Shown: positions 22,130-27,587 of the stretch, in pieces
Numbering within the stretch: the first letter of the stretch is position 1
Layout of the letters: each line of letters starts with the position of its first letter
Assembly: GCA_002409325.1 (NCBI GenBank)
Contig: DHUU01000015.1
Location: 7,192-34,778, forward strand
DNA from: Bacteroidales bacterium UBA5226
GTDB taxonomy: Bacteria; Bacteroidota; Bacteroidia; Bacteroidales; UBA932
DNA length: 27,587 bases
Reading direction: 5' to 3'
Translations under genes and position numbers: made by a program
Notes under the pieces: model-generated
What the model was told of the DNA's origin: nothing
The model's database searches: none
What the model saw: the letters and a program-made list of their open reading frames with translations, nothing else

Positions 22130-23806
22130 ATGCTTATGAATCAAAACGTTTTTAAAACAGAATCTCTTAATCAGCTTTTTGAAATGAGTTTCAAAAAGTA
22201 CTGGGACTTCAAGGCCCTGACAGAATTCAACGGTGATACCCTGTATTACCGTGATCTGGTACGCCGTATTCGTATGATTCACATAGGTTTTGAACAATGC
22301 GGACTGAAACAGGGAGATAAAGTGGCTTTGTGCGGAAAGAACCAATCCAACTGGGCGGTGGCTTTCCTGGCCACCATTACCTATGGGGCAGTTGTTGTTC
22401 CCATATTACATGAATTCAAACCGGGAAACATCCGGCACCTGGTAAATCATTCCGATGCACGCATCTTTTTTGTGGGTGAACAGGTATGGGAAGGCCTGAG
22501 TGAGTCCGAGATGCCCAACCTGGAAGCCATTGTGGGGCTGAACGATTTTGACATACTTTATGCTCCGGAGAAAGAGATCATCACCATCCGGAACGGACTG
22601 CAAAGTAAATTTGAAGAACTTTATCCAAACGGGATGACCCCGGAAGATATATGTTATCACAGGGACCTTCCGGAAGAACTGGCACTGATCAATTATACCA
22701 GTGGAACAACCGGATTTTCCAAAGGGGTCATGCTGCCTTACCGCTCTCTGCTTTCCAATGTCCTGTTTGGCTGGGAAGTGCTGCCCCAGGTTAGCAACGG
22801 GGCCAAGGTCGTTTCCATGCTCCCCTCGGCACATATGTACGGACTGATGTTTGAATTGCTCTTTGAAATGACTTCTGGTTCGCACGTCCATTTCCTGACC
22901 AGAACGCCTTCGCCCAAAGTAATTACTGAAGCCTTCCAGAGTGTCAAACCCCGGGTGATCATTGCGGTCCCCATGATTATTGAAAAGATTTACAAAAAGA
23001 AACTCCTGCCCCTGCTCAAGCGTCCCTCCATTAAGATCATGCTGCGCATGCCTTTCATAGATCAGAGGATCAAAAACCGTATTCACGACGAGCTGTTCAA
23101 GGCTTTTGGGGGGGAATATGTCGAGATCATCGTGGGCGGAGCCCCTCTGAACCACGAGGTGGAACCGTTCCTCAAGAGCATCAACCTGGCCTTTACCGTG
23201 GGTTATGGGCTTACCGAATGTGGTCCCATTGTGTCTTATGCCCCCTGGAATGAAAGACCGCTCTTTTCCTGTGGCAAGGCAGCGCCCAGGATGTCTATCC
23301 GCATAGATTCCGGTGACCCTGAAAAAAATCCTGGTGAAATCCAGCTTAAAGGTGACAACGTGATGGTGGGTTATTACAAGAATCCGGAGGCAACAGAGCA
23401 GGTGTTTACCCATGACGGCTGGTTTAAAACAGGGGATATGGGAACCATGGACAACATGGGGTACCTGTTTATCAAAGGACGTTCCAAGACCATGATTCTG
23501 GGGCCCAACGGGCAGAATATTTATCCCGAAGAAATTGAAAGTTCCATCAACAACATGTCTTATGTGAGTGAAAGCCTGGTAATCATGGAAGATGACAAGC
23601 TAGTGGCACTGGTGTATCCTGATTTTGAAAAAGCCGCGGCAGACGGGCTCCCGGATACTGCCATGGGAGCGACTATGGAAGCCATGCGTGTCCAGATCAA
23701 CCTGGAGTTACCCAAATACTGCCAGATAGCCAGGGTAAAGATTGTCCCCGAAGAATTTGAAAAGACACCCAAAAGAAGTATTAAACGTTTTCTGTACAAT
23801 GGATAA
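22130..23806 (+). CDS. Long-chain acyl-CoA synthetase/AMP-dependent ligase (558 aa)
   Basis: ANL-superfamily ligase that activates a fatty acid to acyl-AMP and then to a thioester. The P-loop YTSGTTGFSKG is near residue 190, the adenine motif GYGLTECGP near 360, the ATP-binding Asp in GWFKTGDMG near 432, and the hinge KGRSKTMILGPNGQNIYPEE near 450-470. The C-terminus TPKRSIKRF resembles long-chain acyl-CoA synthetases. A second ATG at 22136 could be the start. It follows the ABC exporter by 12 bases and overlaps the dCMP deaminase gene by 8. The acyl chain preference is unknown; transfer to an acyl carrier protein instead of CoA is possible. Confidence 0.92.
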   Translation: MLMNQNVFKTESLNQLFEMSFKKYWDFKALTEFNGDTLYYRDLVRRIRMIHIGFEQCGLKQGDKVALCGKNQSNWAVAFLATITYGAVVVPILHEFKPGNIRHLVNHSDARIFFVGEQVWEGLSESEMPNLEAIVGLNDFDILYAPEKEIITIRNGLQSKFEELYPNGMTPEDICYHRDLPEELALINYTSGTTGFSKGVMLPYRSLLSNVLFGWEVLPQVSNGAKVVSMLPSAHMYGLMFELLFEMTSGSHVHFLTRTPSPKVITEAFQSVKPRVIIAVPMIIEKIYKKKLLPLLKRPSIKIMLRMPFIDQRIKNRIHDELFKAFGGEYVEIIVGGAPLNHEVEPFLKSINLAFTVGYGLTECGPIVSYAPWNERPLFSCGKAAPRMSIRIDSGDPEKNPGEIQLKGDNVMVGYYKNPEATEQVFTHDGWFKTGDMGTMDNMGYLFIKGRSKTMILGPNGQNIYPEEIESSINNMSYVSESLVIMEDDKLVALVYPDFEKAAADGLPDTAMGATMEAMRVQINLELPKYCQIARVKIVPEEFEKTPKRSIKRFLYNG

Positions 23807-24209
23807 ACAGACCCAATTTGATCTCCACTATCTGGAAATGGCACGGATATGGTCTCAAAACTCTTATTGCGAGCGAAGGAAGGTAGGAGCATTGATGGTA
23901 AAAGACCGCATGATCATCTCGGATGGTTATAACGGCACCCCGCGAGGATTTGAAAATGTATGCGAAGATGAAGACGGACACACCAAATCCTACGTTTTAC
24001 ACGCCGAGGCCAATGCCATAACCAAAGTAGCCAGAAGCAACAACAGCAGTGAAGGAGCCACCATCTACATCACGGCCTCTCCCTGTATTGAATGCGCCAA
24101 ACTGATCATACAATCCGGGATCGTCCGGGTGGTATACAGCGATGATTACAGATTGCAGGAAGGAATAGAGCTTTTACAAAGAGCCGGTATACAGGTAGAT
24201 AAATTTTAA
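23799..24209 (+). CDS. dCMP deaminase family protein (136 aa)
   Basis: Zinc-dependent deaminase converting dCMP to dUMP for dTTP synthesis. The zinc site is His68 and Glu70 in HAEAN and Cys96 and Cys99 in PCIEC; NGTPRG at 45-50 matches the family nucleotide-binding loop. The ATG at 23799 is chosen: it begins MDKQTQFDLHYLEMA with the normal length, whereas the open frame upstream lies within the ligase gene. It overlaps that gene by 8 bases, so translation is probably coupled. Relatives (ComEB) are sometimes linked to competence, but nothing here supports that. Confidence 0.94.
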   Translation: MDKQTQFDLHYLEMARIWSQNSYCERRKVGALMVKDRMIISDGYNGTPRGFENVCEDEDGHTKSYVLHAEANAITKVARSNNSSEGATIYITASPCIECAKLIIQSGIVRVVYSDDYRLQEGIELLQRAGIQVDKF

Positions 24210-24215
24210 CAGAGC

Positions 24216-25892
24216 ATGGAAGGTTATCAGAAACCAGGTAGGAAATTGGCCATAGTGCTGGGCATATTCGTTGTGCTGGCCATAGTGGGAATCATCAGAT
24301 GGAACTCATTAAAGGATCAGAACGGAGCAGGAAGAAAGCGGCTGGGACGGGAATGGTCCAAGTTGGAACTGATTCTGGACCAGATCCAGAACAATTATGT
24401 AGACTCGGTTGACGTTTCATCTTTTATTGAGAAAACGCTTCCGACCATTATGGAAGAGCTTGATCCGCATTCCATTTACCTCCCTCCGGATGAATTGCGC
24501 ACGGCCGATGAGGAATTGCGGGGTAACATTGAAGGTATAGGAATTGTTTTTAATGTGCCAAGCGATACGGCCACCGTAATTAACGTGGTAGTGGGCGGGC
24601 CGTCCGAAAAAATGGGTCTGCAGGCCGGGGATAAGATCATAAAAATTGACACTCAGATTGTTGCCGGGGTGAATATGCATCAGGACTCGATTGTCAGGCT
24701 CCTCAAGGGACCCAAGGGAACCAAGGTCGATGTCCATGTGAAACGTTATGGTGAAAATAACCTGATACAATTTTCCATTATCAGGGACAAAATTCCGGTT
24801 ACCAGCGTGGATGTTGCCTATATGGCAGATTCACTGACCGGTTATATAAAGCTTTCGAGATTTTCAATGACCAGCTATGCCGAAGTCCTTGGTGCGATAT
24901 CCGATCTTATGAAACAGGGCATGAAGCAGGTGATCTTTGATTTACGGGACAATACAGGAGGCTATCTGGACCAGGCCCTGAAGATAACAGGCGAATTTCT
25001 GGATGAAAACCTTCTGGTTGTTTACACAGAAGGCCTGCACAGGGAAAGACAGGATTTTTTCACTCATAAGCGCGGTTTCTGTTATGATATGCCTTTGGCT
25101 GTTTTGATCAATGAGGCTTCCGCCTCATCTTCTGAGATCATGGCAGGGGCCTTGCAGGATAACGACCGGGGAACCATCATTGGGCGCCGCTCTTACGGCA
25201 AGGGCCTTGTGCAGGAACCGGTATATTTTTCCGACAACTCCGGATTGCGTCTTACCGTTGCCCGTTTTTACACCCCCCTTGGCAGATCCATACAAAAGCC
25301 ATACGGGACCAATTCCCGTGAATATGCGTATGACCTGGTAGAACGGTACAGACATGGGGAACTGATGCAGGAAGATTCCATCCCCAAAAATGACTCGTTG
25401 CGTTATGAAACTCCCGCCGGGAAAGTCCTTTACGGCGGGGGAGGGATCATCCCTGATGTCTTTGTCCCCTTGGACACAACTGGGGTAAATGACCTGTACC
25501 TGCGCATTTCCAGACAGAACCTGCCCATCCGGTTCAGTATGGAATTTGCCGACCGCAACCGCGCCCGACTGTCCGAAATTGGTAATTTTGAAGAATTGGA
25601 GCAATTCTTTGCCTCAAAACAACTGGAAAATGAATTTCTGCGCTATGTGAACAAACAGGGGATCGGGCCGGTACCTGCTCAATGGAAGGAGTGTGGCGGG
25701 ATCCTGATGACACAGATCCAGGCCTACATAGGAAGGAATACCCGGCTGGAAGACAAAGGATTCTATCCTTACCTGGGGAGGATAGATAATGTGCTGATCG
25801 AGGCGCTGGAGGTGCTCAGCACAGCGTCAGTAACCGAACTGGCGGAGCCTGGCCTTGTTCTCGCGCCACTGGGGAAGAACCTTGACAAATAG
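24216..25892 (+). CDS. S41-family C-terminal processing protease (558 aa)
   Basis: Membrane-anchored, periplasmic serine protease of the CtpA/Tsp family. Seen: a signal-anchor helix at 11-28, a PDZ domain at about 100-190 (GIGIVF, GLQAGDKIIKID), and the peptidase domain with catalytic Ser304 in NEASASSSEIMAG and Lys329 in RSYGKGLVQ. The 25-residue spacing is the same as Ser430-Lys455 of E. coli Tsp. A C-terminal region (about 400-558) without a known motif follows. It starts 6 bases after the deaminase gene and closes the run. Its last 21 codons are antisense to the conserved end of era (66-base overlap). Substrate proteins are unknown. Confidence 0.94.
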   Translation: MEGYQKPGRKLAIVLGIFVVLAIVGIIRWNSLKDQNGAGRKRLGREWSKLELILDQIQNNYVDSVDVSSFIEKTLPTIMEELDPHSIYLPPDELRTADEELRGNIEGIGIVFNVPSDTATVINVVVGGPSEKMGLQAGDKIIKIDTQIVAGVNMHQDSIVRLLKGPKGTKVDVHVKRYGENNLIQFSIIRDKIPVTSVDVAYMADSLTGYIKLSRFSMTSYAEVLGAISDLMKQGMKQVIFDLRDNTGGYLDQALKITGEFLDENLLVVYTEGLHRERQDFFTHKRGFCYDMPLAVLINEASASSSEIMAGALQDNDRGTIIGRRSYGKGLVQEPVYFSDNSGLRLTVARFYTPLGRSIQKPYGTNSREYAYDLVERYRHGELMQEDSIPKNDSLRYETPAGKVLYGGGGIIPDVFVPLDTTGVNDLYLRISRQNLPIRFSMEFADRNRARLSEIGNFEELEQFFASKQLENEFLRYVNKQGIGPVPAQWKECGGILMTQIQAYIGRNTRLEDKGFYPYLGRIDNVLIEALEVLSTASVTELAEPGLVLAPLGKNLDK

Positions 25893-26708
25893 TTCCAGAA
25901 ACACCTTTTTCTGGAAAAAATCCTCCATCTCCAGGCGGGCCTGCGTTCCCACGCGTTTGAGTGCACTGCCTTTATTACCTATGATGATCCCTTTCTGTGA
26001 ATCGCGCATGACGCTGATTATTGCGCGTATGCCGTACAGTTCCTGGCTTTCCTGAAATTCTTCCACGGTAACCTCTGTACAATAGGGAATTTCTTTTGAG
26101 TAATTGAGGAAGATCTTTTCCCGAATAATTTCCGAGGCAAAAAAACGCAGGCTTTTGTCTGTCAGCTGGTCTTTGTCAAACCAGGGCGGGGAGTACGGCA
26201 GCAAAGCCAGGATCCTTTCCAGGAGGGAATCCAGATTGAACTGTTCCAGTGCACTTACGGGAAATATCTCGGCTCTGGGCACCAGGGTGTGCCACTGTTC
26301 CATCAGGGAGAGCACTTCTCCCTGCGAACTTTTATCTATTTTATTGAGAACCAGTAGGACAGGAGCCTCAATCAGGTTGATTTTTTCAATGTATTCTCGG
26401 TTTTTGGTCTGCTTTTCCACAACATCGGTAACATACACCAGGATATCGGCATCGGCCATGGCCGATGCCACGAATTGCATCATGTTTTCCTGCAACAGGT
26501 AATATGGCTTGATGATGCCCGGAGTATCAGAATACACTATTTGGTAGTCAGGCCCGTTGACGATGCCCAGGATGCGGTGCCGTGTAGTTTGTGCCTTGGA
26601 GGTAATTATGGATAATTTCTCACCAACCAGGGCATTCATTAGGGTAGACTTGCCCACATTGGGATTTCCTATGATATTGACAAAACCGGCCTTGTGCAAG
26701 TCATTCAT
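25827..26708 (-). CDS. era: GTPase Era (293 aa)
   Basis: Essential GTPase for maturation of 16S rRNA and the 30S subunit. G1 GNPNVGKST (14-22), the switch region with TTRHRI, G3 DTPG, G4 NKID, and a C-terminal KH domain with IIGNKG. It ends WRENKARLRQFGY, the conserved Era terminus, so the stop position is secure. The upstream pseudouridine synthase gene ends 3 bases before the ATG (26706-26708), so the two ribosome-related genes share a transcript. The 3' end overlaps the S41 protease gene by 66 bases. A 22-base perfect palindrome lies within the coding sequence at 26448-26469. Confidence 0.97.
   Translation of the reverse strand: MNDLHKAGFVNIIGNPNVGKSTLMNALVGEKLSIITSKAQTTRHRILGIVNGPDYQIVYSDTPGIIKPYYLLQENMMQFVASAMADADILVYVTDVVEKQTKNREYIEKINLIEAPVLLVLNKIDKSSQGEVLSLMEQWHTLVPRAEIFPVSALEQFNLDSLLERILALLPYSPPWFDKDQLTDKSLRFFASEIIREKIFLNYSKEIPYCTEVTVEEFQESQELYGIRAIISVMRDSQKGIIIGNKGSALKRVGTQARLEMEDFFQKKVFLELFVKVLPQWRENKARLRQFGY
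26448..26469. repeat. 22-base perfect palindrome inside era
   Basis: The left half GGCATCGGCCA is followed directly by its reverse complement, with no spacer and no mismatch. It encodes part of the segment ASAMADAD in Era. There is no T-tract and no promoter nearby, so function is uncertain. Confidence 0.9.
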
Positions 26709-26711
26709 TCC

Positions 26712-27587
26712 TTATTGGTAGAATCCAGTGAGTAGCATGTTGATCTCTTCTTCAGTCAAAAAGCGCCATTGTCCGCGTTTAAGGTTTTTCTTGGTCAATC
26801 CGGCAAAATATACGCGGTCAAGTTTCTTTACTTTATAGCCAAGAGCTTCGAAAATACGGCGTACAACACGGTTTTTCCCTGAATGTATTTCCAGTCCGAT
26901 CTCTTTTTCGTCATTGTCAACGTAAGCGATCTGATCTACCTGCATCACGCCGTCTTCCAGCTCCACTCCGTTGACGAGCTTATCCATATCGGATCTTTTC
27001 AGATTCATATCAAGACGGGCCTGGTAAACCTTTTTACGGTTGTAGGAAGGATGGGTCAACTTTTCTGTGAGCTCGCCGTCGTTGGTGAACAGAAGGACGC
27101 CCATGGTCATTTTATCAAGCCTTCCCACAGGGAAAACGCGTTGTTCACATTTCCCGGCAATCAGGTCCATAACGGATTTTTCGGCATGGTCGTCGCTTAA
27201 GGTAGTGACGTATCCCCTTGGCTTGTTCATCACAATATAGGTTTTGGGTTCGCCCTTGATCCGCTGTCCGTTCACACGAACATCGTCGCCCGGGATTACC
27301 TTCACGCCCAGTTGGTTCACAATTTCTCCGTTGACGGTGACCAGCCCTGTCGTAATAAAAGTATCTGCTTCCCTGCGGGAACAGAGACCCGAGTTGGCTA
27401 TGAATTTATTAAGGCGGACTTCTCCGGCAATTTTTGGTTGCTTGGGTTCCGGTGCGGTGGCTTTTTTTATTTCAGATTTCTGTCCGTACGGTTTACGGGG
27501 TTTTTCAGAGCGGAAGCCACTTTCGCGGCGCGGCCTGTCGGCGTTGTACCCACCTTCGCGGCGCGGCCTTTCGGTGTTGTACCCGCC
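26712..27587 (-). CDS. rluB: RsuA/RluB-family pseudouridine synthase (5' end missing)
   Basis: rRNA pseudouridine synthase. Reading leftward from the right edge, the frame is open for all 876 bases. The part inside the window begins with an Arg/Gly/Tyr-rich disordered extension (about 60 residues), then an S4 RNA-binding domain (VRLNKFIANSGLCSRREAD, then GLVTVNGE), then the catalytic domain with FPVGRLDKMTMGVLLFTND, whose Asp in GRLD is the catalytic residue, and HSGKNRVVRRIFEALG. RluB would modify 23S rRNA; RsuA (16S) or RluE/F cannot be fully excluded, but the domain order and length fit RluB. The start codon lies outside the window. era follows after 3 bases. Confidence 0.92.
   Translation of the reverse strand, partial: GGYNTERPRREGGYNADRPRRESGFRSEKPRKPYGQKSEIKKATAPEPKQPKIAGEVRLNKFIANSGLCSRREADTFITTGLVTVNGEIVNQLGVKVIPGDDVRVNGQRIKGEPKTYIVMNKPRGYVTTLSDDHAEKSVMDLIAGKCEQRVFPVGRLDKMTMGVLLFTNDGELTEKLTHPSYNRKKVYQARLDMNLKRSDMDKLVNGVELEDGVMQVDQIAYVDNDEKEIGLEIHSGKNRVVRRIFEALGYKVKKLDRVYFAGLTKKNLKRGQWRFLTEEEINMLLTGFYQ
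27519..27584 (-). repeat. Two tandem 33-base repeats in the RluB N-terminus
   Basis: Two adjacent 33-base units (27552-27584 and 27519-27551, read on the minus strand) encode GYNTERPRREG and GYNADRPRRES. A diverged third unit (GFRSEKPRK) follows toward the S4 domain. The array reaches the window edge and may continue beyond it. Confidence 0.8.

Noticed and set aside
22406..23413. Long open frame (335 codons) on the minus strand inside the acyl-CoA ligase gene
   Set aside because: Antisense to conserved adenylation motifs; no recognisable domain or start context.

Overview
The window reads as a chromosomal segment of a Bacteroidota bacterium, most likely of the order Bacteroidales. Three things support this. 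Upstream regions repeatedly carry the Bacteroidota -7 box TAnnTTTG, and I see no convincing TATAAT/TTGACA pairs or strong Shine-Dalgarno sequences. Several families are typical of the phylum (DUF3127, DUF4834, a RecQ with an extra C-terminal helical domain, an S4 pseudouridine synthase with an arginine-rich N-terminal extension). The serC-serA-DUF1015 order is, as far as I know, also common there. Coding density is very high: no gap reaches 150 bases. I found no rRNA, tRNA, CRISPR array, insertion sequence or phage gene.

Layout. 1-1835: a peroxide-stress pair, oxyR (cut by the left edge) divergent from a Prx6-type peroxiredoxin, then a small [2Fe-2S] protein. 1813-3616: a short-chain dehydrogenase and, divergent from it, a secreted DUF1460 (NlpC/P60-like) protein. 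3603-8454 (minus strand): serine biosynthesis, serC-serA-DUF1015, running on into an OLD-like ATPase. 8522-10512 (minus): yigZ-pyrB-pyrI, covering aspartate transcarbamylase. 10564-12452 (plus): a LuxC-like acyl-CoA reductase overlapping miaA. 12406-13483 (minus): an FKBP lipoprotein and a DUF3127 protein. 13539-15541 (minus): kdsD and an agmatinase/arginase-family enzyme overlapping by 4 bases. 15597-17786: recQ. 17806-25892 (plus): a tightly packed six-gene run (membrane-anchored protein of unknown function, DUF4834, MsbA-like ABC exporter, long-chain acyl-CoA ligase, dCMP deaminase, S41 protease). 25827-27587 (minus): an RluB-like pseudouridine synthase (cut by the right edge) and era.

Most of this is housekeeping metabolism. 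Points worth a second look: an OxyR-like operator placed to serve both oxyR and the peroxiredoxin; an OLD-like ATPase with an apparently degraded Toprim domain attached to the serine operon; a ParB/SerK-like DGHHR motif in the DUF1015 protein; a DUF3127 protein ending in an SSB-like acidic tail encoded antisense to the end of miaA; 3' overlap of all four convergent gene pairs; and several -7 boxes so close to the start codon that leaderless mRNAs are likely. I did not find a clear new multi-gene system. Motif positions were counted by hand and no database search was possible.
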